64,000 nt of DNA from Pseudoduganella plicata (GCF_004421005.1 NZ_CP038026.1:1-64000); one strand, 5' to 3'; positions 1 to 9,292 are shown, numbered from the stretch's first letter. The notes: generated by a model not told the origin, from the letters alone. Numbers and translations: made by a program.

Positions 1-68
1 GGCACGGCACAAAATGCCGGCGCCCTGATTTCGTATTGCCGCGATCGGCAGCAAGGAATATGAGTCCG

Positions 69-1454
69 ATGAGCAACTTAAAGATTTACAACACGCTGGC
101 GCGCGAGAAGCAGCCGTTCGTACCGATGGAACCGGGCAAGGTGCGCATGTATGTGTGCGGCATGACGGTGTACGACTACTGCCACGTGGGCCACGGCCGC
201 ATGATGATGGCGTTCGACGTGATCTACCGCTGGCTGAAGGCCTCGGGCTACGACGTGCGCTACGTGCGCAACGTGACCGACATCGACGACAAGATCATCC
301 GCCGCGCCGTCGAGAACAACGAATCGATTTACGCGCTGACGTCGCGCTTCGAGCGCTACATGGACGAGGACACGCAGGCGCTGGGCATCCTGCCGCCCAC
401 CGACGTGCCACACGCCACCGAATACGTGCCGCAGATGCTGTCGATTATCGAGCAGCTGGAAGCGAAGGGGCTGGCGTACCAGGGCGAGGACGGCGACGTC
501 AACTACGCCGTGCGCGGCTTCGAAGGCTACGGCAAGCTGTCCGGCAAATCGCTGGACGACCTGCGCGCCGGCGAGCGCGTGGACGTCAACACAGGCAAGC
601 GCGATCCGCTCGATTTCGTGCTGTGGAAGGCCTCGAAGGAGTCCGAGCCGGCCGAAGTGAAATGGGACTCGAAATGGGGCCAGGGCCGTCCCGGCTGGCA
701 TATCGAATGCTCCGCCATGTGCCTCGGCACCCTGGGCGAGCAGTTCGACATCCACGGCGGCGGCGCCGACCTGCAGTTCCCGCACCATGAAAACGAGATC
801 GCGCAGTCGGAGGGCGCGTTCGGCCACCCGATGGCGAACTACTGGCTGCACAACGGTTTCATTCGCGTCGATGGCGAAAAAATGTCCAAGTCGCTGGGCA
901 ATTTTTTCACGATCCGCGATGTGCTGAAGGTGTTCGACGCCGAAGTCGTGCGCTTCTTTATCCTGCGCGCGCACTACCGCAGCCCGCTCAATTACTCGGA
1001 TGCGCATCTGGAAGACGCGCGTGGCGCGCTGACGCGCCTGTACACGGCGCTCGACGGCGTCGAAGGCGATGGCCAGCCGCTCGACTGGAACGAAGAGAAC
1101 GCGAAAAAATTCGCCGAAGCGATGGACGACGATTTCAATACCCCGATCGCCGTCTCCGTGCTGTTCGACCTGGCGTCGGAAGTGAACAAGTCGAAGTCGC
1201 CCGTTGCCGTGCGCCAGCTCAAGGGCCTGGCCGGCGTCATCGGGCTCTTGGAGCGCACGCCGCAGGAATTCCTGCAGGCCGGCGCAACGGACGCTATCGG
1301 CGAAGCCATGATCGGTGAAGCCATCGCGGCGCGTGCGGCGGCCAAGAAGGCGCGCGACTTCGCGCAGTCCGACAAGATCCGCGCCGACCTGCTGGCACAG
1401 GGCATCGTGCTGGAAGACAAGCCGGACGGCACGACGAACTGGCGTCGCGCATAA
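69..1454 (+). CDS. cysS: Cysteinyl-tRNA synthetase
   Basis: This class I aminoacyl-tRNA synthetase charges tRNA-Cys in the cytoplasm. The 461-residue product is full length for the family. The first zinc ligand is Cys30 in [16 protein letters not shown], the HIGH signature appears as HVGH (39-42), further zinc ligands are visible in WHIECSAM and in [14 protein letters not shown], and the KMSKS loop is intact at about residue 270. I chose the ATG at 69 because AAGGAA at 53-58 sits 10 bases upstream. The in-frame ATG at 60 would leave almost no spacing, and the TTG at 36 has no ribosome site. The stop codon overlaps the start of the next gene by one base (TAATG), so the two are probably translationally coupled. 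Confidence 0.97.
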   Translation: MSNLKIYNTLAREKQPFVPMEPGKVRMYVCGMTVYDYCHVGHGRMMMAFDVIYRWLKASGYDVRYVRNVTDIDDKIIRRAVENNESIYALTSRFERYMDEDTQALGILPPTDVPHATEYVPQMLSIIEQLEAKGLAYQGEDGDVNYAVRGFEGYGKLSGKSLDDLRAGERVDVNTGKRDPLDFVLWKASKESEPAEVKWDSKWGQGRPGWHIECSAMCLGTLGEQFDIHGGGADLQFPHHENEIAQSEGAFGHPMANYWLHNGFIRVDGEKMSKSLGNFFTIRDVLKVFDAEVVRFFILRAHYRSPLNYSDAHLEDARGALTRLYTALDGVEGDGQPLDWNEENAKKFAEAMDDDFNTPIAVSVLFDLASEVNKSKSPVAVRQLKGLAGVIGLLERTPQEFLQAGATDAIGEAMIGEAIAARAAAKKARDFAQSDKIRADLLAQGIVLEDKPDGTTNWRRA

Positions 1455-2128
1455 TGGTGCTTCAATCCAGGGACAAGACGGACGCCGTCGGCCGCCAGCT
1501 GGTGGTGCCGCCGTACTGGGAAGAGGCCAAGCTGGAACTAATGCGGCGCGACCGCATCATGAACAAGCTGATCCCCCAGTTCGGCGACCTGCACCTCGTC
1601 GGTCACGACGACCCGTTCACGACCCTGGCCCGTTCCATCGTCAACCAGCAGGTCACGCCCAAGGCCGCCAACGCAGCCTGGCAGAAGCTGCTGGCGGCGT
1701 GCCCGAAATTCACGCCGGCGCTCGTCATCAAGGCGGGTGCGGCGCAGCTGGCGGACTGCGGGCTGTCCAAGCGCAAGACGGAATACATCCTCGACCTGGC
1801 CGACAACTTCAAGACGAAGAAGGTGCATGCCACGGAGTGGCATGCGATGGAGGACGAAGCCGTCATCGCGGAGCTGGTGCAGATCCGCGGCATCACGCGC
1901 TGGACGGCCGAGATGTTCCTGATCTTTAACCTGCTGCGGCCGAATGTGCTGCCGCTGGACGACCCGCGCCTGATCGCGGGCATCAGCCATAACTATTTTT
2001 CCGGCGAGCCCGTCTCGCGCAGCGATGCGCGCGAGGTGGCCGCCAACTGGGAACCGTTCCGCACCGTGGCGACATGGTATCTGTGGCGCAGCCTCGATCC
2101 GGCGGCGCCGGCGGTTCCGGTAGAATGA
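1454..2128 (+). CDS. DNA-3-methyladenine glycosylase (HhH-GPD family)
   Basis: This is a base-excision repair enzyme that removes alkylated purines such as 3-methyladenine from DNA. The 224-residue protein carries the helix-hairpin-helix element [18 protein letters not shown] at about residues 140-157. The PLDD that follows holds the Asp expected to be catalytic in the HhH-GPD superfamily. The early motif [14 protein letters not shown] is also typical. It lacks the N-terminal domain of E. coli AlkA, so it belongs to the short 3-methyladenine glycosylase group. It starts inside the cysS stop codon and is followed 67 bases later by accA. Substrate range cannot be read from the sequence. Confidence 0.9.
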   Translation: MVLQSRDKTDAVGRQLVVPPYWEEAKLELMRRDRIMNKLIPQFGDLHLVGHDDPFTTLARSIVNQQVTPKAANAAWQKLLAACPKFTPALVIKAGAAQLADCGLSKRKTEYILDLADNFKTKKVHATEWHAMEDEAVIAELVQIRGITRWTAEMFLIFNLLRPNVLPLDDPRLIAGISHNYFSGEPVSRSDAREVAANWEPFRTVATWYLWRSLDPAAPAVPVE

Positions 2129-2195
2129 CGAAAAATTCGAATTCGCGCGACCCGGCTACCCGCCAACGCACGGGATTCATACTCTCGGAGGACCA

Positions 2196-3170
2196 ATGAC
2201 CAAAACTACTTTCCTCAATTTTGAGCAGCCGATCGCGGAACTGGATTCCAAAATTGAAGAGCTGCGTTTCGTCCAGGACGATTCGGCCGTCGATATCTCG
2301 GAAGAGATCGACCGCCTGGCCAAGAAGAGCCAGCAGCTGACCAAGGACATCTACGCCAAGCTGACGCCATGGCAGGTGGCGCAGATCGCGCGCCATCCGC
2401 AGCGGCCGTACACGATGGACTACGTCAACGAGATCTTCACCGACTTCCACGAACTGCACGGCGACCGCACCTACGCGGACGACCAGTCGATCGTGGGCGG
2501 CCTGGCCCGCTTCAACGGCCAGCCCTGCATGGTCATCGGCCACCAGAAGGGCCGCGACACGAAAGAGCGCGCGATGCGCAACTTCGGCATGCCCAAACCC
2601 GAAGGCTACCGCAAGGCCATGCGCCTGATGAAGGTCGCCGAGAAATTCAACCTGCCGATCTTCACGTTTGTCGACACGCCCGGCGCGTTCCCCGGCATCG
2701 ACGCGGAAGAGCGCGGCCAGTCCGAAGCCATCGGCCATAACCTGTACGTGATGGCCGAACTGAAAGTGCCGCTGATCGCCACGATCATTGGCGAAGGCGG
2801 CTCCGGTGGTGCACTGGCGATCGCCGTCGGCGACGCCGTGCTGATGCTGCAGTACGCGACCTACTCGGTCATCTCGCCGGAAGGCTGCGCGTCGATCCTG
2901 TGGAAGACGGCCGAACGCGCGGCCGAAGCGGCCGAAGCGCTGGGCCTGACGGCGCACCGCCTGAAAGCCATGGGCCTGATCGACAAGATCGTCACGGAAC
3001 CGCTGGGCGGCGCCCACCGCGATCCGAAGGAAATGGCACGCCTGCTGAAACGCGCGCTGGCCGACTCGCTGCGCCAGTTCCAGGGCATGAAGACGAAAGA
3101 GCTGCTGGACAACCGTCACAAGAAGCTGCTCAGCTACGGCAAGTTCAAGGAAACCACGCCGCAGGAGTAA
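2196..3170 (+). CDS. accA: Acetyl-CoA carboxylase carboxyltransferase subunit alpha
   Basis: AccA pairs with AccD to form the carboxyltransferase that moves the carboxyl group from carboxybiotin to acetyl-CoA, giving malonyl-CoA for fatty acid synthesis. The 324-residue length matches the family. The protein begins with the usual [19 protein letters not shown] segment. The conserved [20 protein letters not shown] and [15 protein letters not shown] stretches form the crotonase-fold active site and oxyanion holes. GGAGG five bases before the ATG supports the start. A long hairpin with a T tract follows the stop codon and probably ends the transcript. Confidence 0.98.
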   Translation: MTKTTFLNFEQPIAELDSKIEELRFVQDDSAVDISEEIDRLAKKSQQLTKDIYAKLTPWQVAQIARHPQRPYTMDYVNEIFTDFHELHGDRTYADDQSIVGGLARFNGQPCMVIGHQKGRDTKERAMRNFGMPKPEGYRKAMRLMKVAEKFNLPIFTFVDTPGAFPGIDAEERGQSEAIGHNLYVMAELKVPLIATIIGEGGSGGALAIAVGDAVLMLQYATYSVISPEGCASILWKTAERAAEAAEALGLTAHRLKAMGLIDKIVTEPLGGAHRDPKEMARLLKRALADSLRQFQGMKTKELLDNRHKKLLSYGKFKETTPQE

Positions 3171-3209
3171 AGCCTGCGGCGGTACCAAAGTTGGGGATAG
3201 TCCCGACGT

Positions 3210-3274
3210 CGGGGACAGGCACCTGTTGTCGGGAATGCATTCCCGAAAACAGGTGCCTGTCCCCGGTTTTTTTT
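3210..3274 (+). terminator. Long near-perfect hairpin with T tract after accA
   Basis: Arms 3210-3237 and 3238-3265 are complementary over 28 bases with one mismatch, centred on AATGCATT, and are followed by eight T residues at 3267-3274. It can act as a rho-independent terminator for accA. The hairpin is much longer than an ordinary terminator and is related in sequence to the element at 63525, so it may be a member of a dispersed intergenic palindrome family. Confidence 0.75.
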
Positions 3275-3289
3275 ATGAGTACCCAATGA
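3275..3289 (+). other. Possible four-codon leader cistron overlapping tilS start
   Basis: An ATG right after the T tract opens the reading frame Met-Ser-Thr-Gln-stop. Its TGA overlaps the tilS ATG in an ATGA arrangement. tilS itself has no clear ribosome site, so coupling to this mini-cistron is conceivable. A chance ORF of this size is also common. Confidence 0.2.
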
Positions 3290-4647
3290 AGTCCAGTCTC
3301 GACACCATTTTCGCCGCCGCCATCGCCGGCCTGCCGTCCAGCCAGCCGCTCGCCATTGCCTGCAGCGGCGGCCTCGATTCCTCCGTCCTGCTGCACCTGG
3401 CGCGCGCGCTGGGCCGCCCGCTGTTCGCCTTCCACATCCACCACGGGCTGAGCGCCAATGCAGACGCCTGGGAGGCCCACTGCGCTGCAGAAAGCGCGAG
3501 GCTGGGCGTGACGTTCGCGAGCCGCCGCATCAACGTCAACGGGGCAAGGGAGGGCATCGAGGCTTCGGCCCGCCAGGCCCGCTATGCGGCGCTGGGCGAG
3601 CTGTGTCGCGAGCATGGCGTGACCTTGCTGCTGACAGCGCATCACCTGGACGACCAGGCCGAAACGCTGCTGCTGCAACTGGCGCGCGGCGCAGGCCCGG
3701 CCGGCCTGTCCGGCATGGACGCGGCCAACCACGCGCCGGCGTTATTGGGCAGCGCGGACCTCGTGCTGGCGCGCCCGCTGCTGCAGGCATCGCGCCAGCA
3801 ACTGGAAGCATACGCCCGCGAACACGGCATCGCGCATATCGAGGACGAATCGAATCTCGACACGCGTTACGCCCGCAATGCGCTGCGGCACACGGTCATG
3901 CCGGCGCTGGCCGCCGCGTTCCCCGGCTACCAGGAAAGGTTCGCCCGCAGCGCCGCGCACGCGCAGTCGGCGCAGCGGCTGCTGACGGAACTGGCGCAGC
4001 AGGATCTGCAAGCCTGCGCGCGCGACGGCGGCATCGACGTGGAAGCACTGCGCGCATTGAGCGCCGACCGCCGCAACAACCTGTTGCGGCACTGGTTTGC
4101 GGTGGAAGGCATTCGCATCCCGTCGGCCAGCTGGCTGCTGGAAATGACGACGCAACTGCTGGAGGCACGCGAGGACGCCAACCTGCTGGTCACGCATCCG
4201 GACCGCGAAGTGCGGCGCTACCGCGGCCGCCTGTACCTGGCGCCGAAACAGCGCGAGCTGGCCGGGACGCGCGAGGACATTTTCGAGGACGCGCCGTTCC
4301 AGCATTTCCGATGGCGCGGCGAAGCGTCGCTGGCGTTTCCCGACTACGGCGGCACCTTGCATTTCGACGTGGCGGAAGGGGGCTGCGCACCCGAGTGGCT
4401 GCGCGAACAGCTGCTGACAATCTCGTTCCGCCGCGGTGGCGAACGCCTCAAGCTTGCACCGAACCGGCCCACGCGCGGGCTGAAGCAGCATTACCAGGCA
4501 CTCGATATCCCGGCCTGGGAGCGCGGCCGGCTGCCCGTGGTCGGCATTCCCGGGCAGTTGTTATACGCCGCAGGCCTCGGCATGGATTGCCACAACATTG
4601 TGCAGGGCCGCAATGACTGCGTTGTTTTGCGCTGGCAGCCGGAATAA
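3286..4647 (+). CDS. tilS: tRNA(Ile)-lysidine synthase
   Basis: TilS attaches lysine to C34 of the CAU-anticodon tRNA-Ile, using ATP, so that it reads AUA codons. The 453-residue product has the PP-loop motif SGGLDSS near residues 23-29 and the family stretch HHLDDQAETLLLQLARGAG. The TilS substrate-binding and C-terminal domains follow. I placed the start at ATG 3286 because the upstream in-frame extension would be encoded by the accA terminator hairpin. The ribosome site is poor. A weak hairpin follows the stop codon. Confidence 0.95.
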   Translation: MKSSLDTIFAAAIAGLPSSQPLAIACSGGLDSSVLLHLARALGRPLFAFHIHHGLSANADAWEAHCAAESARLGVTFASRRINVNGAREGIEASARQARYAALGELCREHGVTLLLTAHHLDDQAETLLLQLARGAGPAGLSGMDAANHAPALLGSADLVLARPLLQASRQQLEAYAREHGIAHIEDESNLDTRYARNALRHTVMPALAAAFPGYQERFARSAAHAQSAQRLLTELAQQDLQACARDGGIDVEALRALSADRRNNLLRHWFAVEGIRIPSASWLLEMTTQLLEAREDANLLVTHPDREVRRYRGRLYLAPKQRELAGTREDIFEDAPFQHFRWRGEASLAFPDYGGTLHFDVAEGGCAPEWLREQLLTISFRRGGERLKLAPNRPTRGLKQHYQALDIPAWERGRLPVVGIPGQLLYAAGLGMDCHNIVQGRNDCVVLRWQPE

Positions 4648-4650
4648 TCT

Positions 4651-4670
4651 TCGGCCCTGGAGCCGTTTTT
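4651..4670 (+). terminator. Weak hairpin plus T tract after tilS
   Basis: CGGC (4652-4655) pairs with GCCG (4662-4665) and is followed by five T residues. The stem is only four pairs, so termination here would be partial at best. Confidence 0.3.
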
Positions 4671-4711
4671 CGCATGAGCTTATGCCGTAACTGTATGGGG
4701 CTGTTAACCTT

Positions 4712-4741
4712 TTGACTTGTCCTTTTGCAGCGCAGCATGTA
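4712..4741 (+). promoter_or_regulatory. Candidate sigma-70 promoter for lysC
   Basis: TTGACT at 4712-4717 is a good -35 element. CATGTA at 4736-4741, 18 bases further on, is a moderate -10. Transcription would begin about 40 bases before the lysC ATG. Confidence 0.3.
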
Positions 4742-4785
4742 GAGTTAAGGACCCCCTTACTTCAACCGAGTGGAAAACGCAAGTT

Positions 4786-6033
4786 ATGGCTTTAATCGTT
4801 CACAAGTACGGCGGTACGTCGATGGGATCGACGGACCGTATCAAGAACGTCGCGCGCCGAGTGGCCAAGTGGCACGACGCGGGACACCAGATCGTCGTGG
4901 TGCCGTCCGCGATGTCCGGAGAAACCAACCGCCTGATCGCGCTGGCCAAGGAAGTGCAGAACCCGCCCGACCCGCGCGAACTGGACATGATCGCCTCGAC
5001 GGGCGAACAGGTCTCCGTGGCGCTGCTGTCGATGGCACTGCAGGCGATCGGCAAACAGGCCGTCTCGTACGCCGGCTGGCAGGTGGGCATTAAAACCGAT
5101 TCCGCGTTCACGAAAGCGCGCATCCAGTCGATCGACGACAAGCGCGTGCGCGCCGACCTCGAAGCGGGCAAGATCGTCGTCATCACGGGCTTCCAGGGCG
5201 TCGACGAGAACGGCAACATCGCCACCCTGGGCCGTGGCGGTTCCGACACGTCGGCAGTGGCCATCGCGGCCGCGCTGAAGGCGGCCGAATGCCTGATCTA
5301 CACGGACGTCGACGGCGTCTACACGACCGACCCGCGCGTCGTTTCGGAAGCACGCCGCTTGAAGGCGATCACCTTCGAAGAGATGCTGGAACTGGCGTCG
5401 CTGGGCTCGAAAGTGCTGCAGACCCGCTCCGTCGAATTCGCCGGCAACTACCGCGTGCCGACACGCGTGCTGTCGTCGCTGACCGACCCGCTGATGGACC
5501 TGGCCGAGGAAGCCAGCTCGGGAACCCTGATTTCGTTTGAGGAAGACAAGAATATGGAACAAGCAGTCATCTCCGGCATCGCCTTCAACCGCGACGAAGC
5601 CAAAATCTCCGTCATGGGCGTGGCCGACCGCCCGGGCGTGGCGTACCACATCCTGGGCCCGGTCGCCGCGGCCAACGTGGAAGTGGACATGATCATCCAG
5701 AACCAGTCCGTCGAAGGCAAGACCGACTTCACGTTCACCGTCTCGCGCAACGACTACAACAAGGCCCTGGAAGCGCTGAACGCGCAGAAGGACGAAATCG
5801 GCTTCGCCACGCTGATCGGCGACGCGAAAGTATCGAAGATCTCCGTCGTCGGCGTGGGCATGCGCAGCCACGTGGGCGTCGCCTCGGACATGTTCCGCAC
5901 GCTGGCCGAAGAGGGCATCAACATCATGATGATCTCGACCTCCGAGATCAAGATATCGGTGCTGATCGACGAGAAATACATGGAGCTGGCCGTGCGCGCG
6001 CTGCACAAGGCGTTCGATCTGGACAAAGAGTAA
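4786..6033 (+). CDS. lysC: Aspartate kinase
   Basis: Aspartokinase phosphorylates L-aspartate, the first committed step toward lysine, threonine, methionine and diaminopimelate. The 415-residue protein opens with the kinase signature KYGGTSMGS (about residues 6-14). It has the family stretch TDVDGVYTTDPR and two C-terminal ACT domains that bind feedback inhibitors. The chosen ATG gives the standard MALIVHKYGG start; its ribosome site is weak. An internal in-frame ATG at 5554 has a better ribosome site, and the peptide from there matches the beta subunit of alpha2beta2 aspartokinases. tRNA-Ser lies 117 bases downstream. Confidence 0.97.
   Translation: MALIVHKYGGTSMGSTDRIKNVARRVAKWHDAGHQIVVVPSAMSGETNRLIALAKEVQNPPDPRELDMIASTGEQVSVALLSMALQAIGKQAVSYAGWQVGIKTDSAFTKARIQSIDDKRVRADLEAGKIVVITGFQGVDENGNIATLGRGGSDTSAVAIAAALKAAECLIYTDVDGVYTTDPRVVSEARRLKAITFEEMLELASLGSKVLQTRSVEFAGNYRVPTRVLSSLTDPLMDLAEEASSGTLISFEEDKNMEQAVISGIAFNRDEAKISVMGVADRPGVAYHILGPVAAANVEVDMIIQNQSVEGKTDFTFTVSRNDYNKALEALNAQKDEIGFATLIGDAKVSKISVVGVGMRSHVGVASDMFRTLAEEGINIMMISTSEIKISVLIDEKYMELAVRALHKAFDLDKE
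5539..5556 (+). promoter_or_regulatory. Internal ribosome site and ATG for the aspartokinase beta subunit
   Basis: GAGGAAG at 5539-5545 lies eight bases before an in-frame ATG at 5554. Translation from there gives a 159-residue protein beginning MEQAVISGIAF that holds just the two ACT domains. Corynebacterium and Bacillus aspartokinases make their beta subunit from the same place in the gene. Production of the short form here is inferred. Confidence 0.55.
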
Positions 6034-6150
6034 ATATTTCAAAAAAAGATCGCCGATTTCCTTGACCAAAGTGGTCGTGGCAATTACTATGGCGGTCGTC
6101 TGATGTGACACAGAAATGCGGAGCAGAAGACATAGTTGAGCGATCGACTA

Positions 6151-6243
6151 GGAGACGTGGCCGAGTGGCCGAAGGCACTTCCCTGCTAAGGAAGCATACG
6201 GCTTATACCTGTATCGTGGGTTCGAATCCCACCGTCTCCGCCA
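6151..6243 (+). tRNA. tRNA-Ser(GCU)
   Basis: The acceptor arm GGAGACG (6151-6157) pairs with CGTCTCC (6233-6239), followed by discriminator G and an encoded CCA. The T arm contains GGTTCGAATCCC, the anticodon loop reads CTGCTAA with anticodon GCT, and the long variable arm is typical of serine tRNA. It decodes AGC and AGU codons. Confidence 0.97.
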
Positions 6244-6290
6244 GAACAAATAAAAAAGCCTCCCCTGCGGGAGGCTTTTTTATTTGTTCT
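6243..6290 (+). terminator. Strong bidirectional terminator after tRNA-Ser
   Basis: AAGCCTCCC and GGGAGGCTT form a GC-rich stem around the loop CTGC. An A-rich left flank and a T-rich right flank extend the pairing to about 22 bases per arm. It sits directly after the tRNA CCA and can work in both directions. Confidence 0.9.
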
Positions 6291-6298
6291 TCCCGGAC

Positions 6299-6313
6299 GA
6301 CGGTGGATTCGAA
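6299..6313 (-). repeat. Inverted partial copy of the tRNA-Ser 3' end
   Basis: The 15 bases are the reverse complement of tRNA positions 6221-6236 with a single missing C (TTCGAATCC-ACCGTC). T-arm sequences are common attachment cores for tRNA-targeting integrases. A 15-base match so close to the tRNA is unlikely to be chance, although the inverted orientation is not that of a simple att pair. Confidence 0.45.
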
Positions 6314-6740
6314 GACGAGCGCCTGCCAGCGCGAGGCCCTGTCGAATCGCCCATCTGCTGGCGCTTCAGCGCCAGCGCCGCGCGCCGAGGGCGCGCGACG
6401 TATGCGCCGTCTATCGCCGGGCGATGAGCGCGCAGTGCAAGGCGCCCGCTAAGCGGAGCGCCACCGCAAGAACACTGGCGCTCCGCGCTGCTCCAGCTGC
6501 CACTCACGCTGCCCGCCGTGCTCAGCGGGATCAACCACCATAATGGCGCTGACGATGCTCGCGGTTGCCACGCCCTGCACATGATCGCGCCAGTCAGCGC
6601 GGGCACGGACAGCATCCACACGATGCCCGCCGGCGCGGCCGGCAGCGCGGACACGATGACGGCCGGGTCCAGCCACGACTGGAAGTTCACCACGATCGGC
6701 AGGTATCGGACAATCGCACCCAGTGCGATCCTGACCTGTG

Positions 6741-6776
6741 GACCCCACAAGCGTACCCACAAACGTACCCACAAAT
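6741..6776 (+). repeat. Three tandem 12-bp units
   Basis: Units 6741-6752, 6753-6764 and 6765-6776 share the core ACCCACAA. The spacing of about one helical turn resembles arm-type binding sites of tyrosine recombinases, but no integrase gene is present nearby. The function is inferred. Confidence 0.5.
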
Positions 6777-6943
6777 GCCCGCGAGCTGCCCGGATACGGC
6801 GGGAGACCTCCCGTGGCAAGGGCCGCTGGATCGGATGCTTCGCCACTATGATGCTCCTTCATAGCGCCGTTCTCTCGAAAAATGGCGCCTCTACAGAACC
6901 CGGGGCGATTCAGTCGCACGAATTCTTTTGAATACATGTCGGC

Positions 6944-6977
6944 TCGTCACAGCCCTGTCATTTACCTGCCCTACAAT
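6944..6977 (+). promoter_or_regulatory. Pho box and -10 element of phoX
   Basis: TCGTCAC (6944-6950), four bases, then CTGTCAT (6955-6961) form a PhoB box of two 7-bp half sites. TACAAT at 6972-6977 begins exactly ten bases after the box, the same geometry as E. coli phoA. A further half-site-like CTGCCCT follows at 6966-6972. This predicts induction by phosphate starvation through PhoB. Confidence 0.7.
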
Positions 6978-7012
6978 CCGCGCAGTTTTAAAACCCACCT
7001 AAGGATACGGGA

Positions 7013-9268
7013 ATGCACAAGCCGGATGAACTGGTAGTTACTATTGTCGAGTCGGATGAGAATTGCAATAACTCGTCTAACGAGCACTTCAACACCGTGC
7101 TGAGCGCACGTCTCTCGCGCCGCAACATGCTGCGCGGCGGCTTCGCCACGGCAGCCAGCGCCGTCTTTGGCGGCCTGGGTCTGGCAGGTTGCGGCAGCTC
7201 GGACGATCCTGTGGCCGAGGCCCCCGCGCCGACCCCGCCGGTGATTACCCCGCCTGCCGAGAAACTGCTGGGCTTTGCCGCAGTGCCGAAGAGCCTGGCC
7301 GACAGTGTCATCGTCCCGACCGGCTACACTGCCGCCGTCCTGTACGCGCTGGGCGATCCGCTGCGCGCCGGCACCCCGGCCTATAAGAACGACGGCACCG
7401 ACGCCGATTTCGATAACCGTGCCGGCGACCACCACGACGGCATGGAATACTTTGGCCTGTCCGCCACCGGCACCCCGTCGGCGACCGGTTCCGACCGCGG
7501 CGTGCTGGCGATGAACCACGAAGCCACCACCGACGAGAAGCTGTCCTCGCACTTCCTGCATGCCAACGGCGGCACCACCAGCCTGCCGCGCCCTGCTGCG
7601 GAAGTCGACAGGGAAGTCGCAGTCCACGGTATCAGCGTGGTCGAAGTGCGCAAGACCGGTAGCGCCTGGAACACCGTGGCCGATTCGACCTTCAACCGCC
7701 GCCTGACGGCCCTGTCCGAAGTGGAAATCGCCGGGCCGGCTCGCGGCAATGCCCTGCTGGTGACCAAGTTTTCGCCGGACGGCACCAGGACCCGCGGCAC
7801 CCTGAACAATTGCGGCGGCGGCCGTTCGCCATGGGGCACCTACCTGTCGGGCGAAGAAAACTGGTCCGGCTACTTCGTCCGTTCGGCAACCGACGATGCC
7901 GCGCGCAACGACAAGAGCGTGGTCTCGCTGCGCCGCTACGGCCGCAACCAGGGCGCGACCTCGCGCCACGGCTGGGAAACCGGCGGCACGGACGACAAGT
8001 ACCAGCGCTGGGACATCAGCAAGAAGGGCGCATCGCTCAATGGCAGCGACGACTACCGCAACGAGATGAATGGCCAGGGCTACATCATCGAAGTCGACCC
8101 GTACGACAAGACCAGACCGGCCAGGAAGCGCAGCGCGCTGGGCCGCTACGCGCACGAAAGCGCCGCCTTCAGCAATCCGGTCGTGGGCCAGCCGCTGGCG
8201 GTCTACATGGGCGACGACTCGCGCAATGAATACATCTACAAGTTCGTCACGAAAGCCGCATGGAGCGCGGCCGACGCCAATCCGGGCGACCGCATCGCCA
8301 CCGGTGACAAGTACCTGGACGAAGGCACCCTGTATGTCGCCAAGGTCAACGCCGACGGCAGCGGCCAGTGGATCGAGCTGTCGATGAACAATCCGCTGAT
8401 CGCGAACTACGCCACCTACAAGTTCGCCGACCTGGCCGATGTCCTGGTCAACGCCCGCCTGGCCGCCGATGCCGTCGGCGCGACCAAGATGGACCGTCCC
8501 GAATGGTGCTCGGTCAACCCGGCCAACGGCGAGATCTACTACACGCTGACCAACAATTCGAATCGCAACGTCAACGCCAGCGGCTCGTCGCAGCTGCCGC
8601 CCGACGCCGGCAACCCGCGCGCCTATACCGACATGAAGGGGTCGAGCGCGCAGAACGGCAACCCGAACGGCCACATCATCCGCTTCAGGGAAGGCGTCGC
8701 CGGCTCCGCCGCCACCAGCTTCACGTGGGACGTCTACCTGTTCGGCGCCGAGAGCGGCGCGGATGCGACCCGCGTCAACCTGTCGGGCCTGACTGCCGAC
8801 CAGGACCACTCGAGCCCGGACGGCCTGGCCTTCCTGAAGAGCACCGGCATCTGCTGGATCCAGACCGACGATGGCGCCTATACCGACGTCACCAACAACA
8901 TGATGCTGGCAGCGCTGCCGGGCAAGGTCGGCGACGGCGCAAAGACCACGCTCGTCTACGACAAGGCGGACGGCACCAAGCTCAATGTCGACACCTACGT
9001 GGGCAAGAAGGCCAGTGCCGATACGCTCAAGCGGTTCCTGGTGGGGCCGGTGGGCGCGGAAATCACCGGCATCACGGAGACCCCGGACGGCAAGGCGCTG
9101 TTCGTCAATATCCAGCACCCGGGCGAGAACACCGCGCTGGCCAATATTGGCGATCCGGCCAAATACACCAGCCAGTGGCCCGCCAATGCCGGCTATGGCG
9201 CGGGCAAGCGTCCGCGTTCGGCGACGATCGTCATTACCAAGAATGACGGGGGACGGATCGGTACCTAA
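7013..9268 (+). CDS. phoX: PhoX-family alkaline phosphatase, Tat-exported
   Basis: PhoX is a calcium- and iron-dependent alkaline phosphatase that releases phosphate from organic phosphoesters outside the cytoplasm. The 751-residue protein has a twin-arginine signal, SRRNMLRGG, with the arginines at 36-37, followed by a hydrophobic run and LAGCGSSDD. The body shows DUF839/PhoX features such as NHEATTDEKLSSHF, SPWGTYLSGEENWSGYF, RYAHESA and DRPEWCSVNP. AAGGA lies 10-14 bases before the ATG. The Pho box upstream fits its role. The Cys in LAGC might also be lipidated, but the Tat motif is the stronger signal. Confidence 0.95.
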   Translation: MHKPDELVVTIVESDENCNNSSNEHFNTVLSARLSRRNMLRGGFATAASAVFGGLGLAGCGSSDDPVAEAPAPTPPVITPPAEKLLGFAAVPKSLADSVIVPTGYTAAVLYALGDPLRAGTPAYKNDGTDADFDNRAGDHHDGMEYFGLSATGTPSATGSDRGVLAMNHEATTDEKLSSHFLHANGGTTSLPRPAAEVDREVAVHGISVVEVRKTGSAWNTVADSTFNRRLTALSEVEIAGPARGNALLVTKFSPDGTRTRGTLNNCGGGRSPWGTYLSGEENWSGYFVRSATDDAARNDKSVVSLRRYGRNQGATSRHGWETGGTDDKYQRWDISKKGASLNGSDDYRNEMNGQGYIIEVDPYDKTRPARKRSALGRYAHESAAFSNPVVGQPLAVYMGDDSRNEYIYKFVTKAAWSAADANPGDRIATGDKYLDEGTLYVAKVNADGSGQWIELSMNNPLIANYATYKFADLADVLVNARLAADAVGATKMDRPEWCSVNPANGEIYYTLTNNSNRNVNASGSSQLPPDAGNPRAYTDMKGSSAQNGNPNGHIIRFREGVAGSAATSFTWDVYLFGAESGADATRVNLSGLTADQDHSSPDGLAFLKSTGICWIQTDDGAYTDVTNNMMLAALPGKVGDGAKTTLVYDKADGTKLNVDTYVGKKASADTLKRFLVGPVGAEITGITETPDGKALFVNIQHPGENTALANIGDPAKYTSQWPANAGYGAGKRPRSATIVITKNDGGRIGT

Positions 9269-9292
9269 ACCGATCGCTCCTGCCCGGTAAAT

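Larger units (their letters stand above)
6291..6943. other. Gene-poor scar-like region next to tRNA-Ser
   Basis: I find no convincing gene in this stretch of about 650 bases. Two overlapping minus-strand frames (6280-6846 and 6449-6937) are open, but neither reads like a known protein. The first has one hydrophobic segment that could be the remnant of a membrane protein. The region holds an inverted fragment of the tRNA 3' end (6299-6313), a 12-bp tandem repeat (6741-6776) and a short GC-rich palindromic patch around 6356-6400. Together with the tRNA position this suggests the leftover of an integrated element whose recombinase gene is gone. Confidence 0.4.

Noticed and set aside
4792..6111. 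A 439-codon minus-strand open frame across lysC
   Set aside because: It is antisense to a well-conserved gene, and its His/Arg/Asp-rich composition is that of a shadow frame.
6356..6400. GC-rich palindromic patch resembling a CRISPR or REP unit
   Set aside because: It is a single short palindrome with no repeated spacer pattern. No CRISPR array exists in the window.
6280..6937. Two overlapping minus-strand frames after tRNA-Ser
   Set aside because: Neither has a ribosome site or a known motif, and both depend on a repeat and GC-rich patches. I kept the region as a possible scar only.
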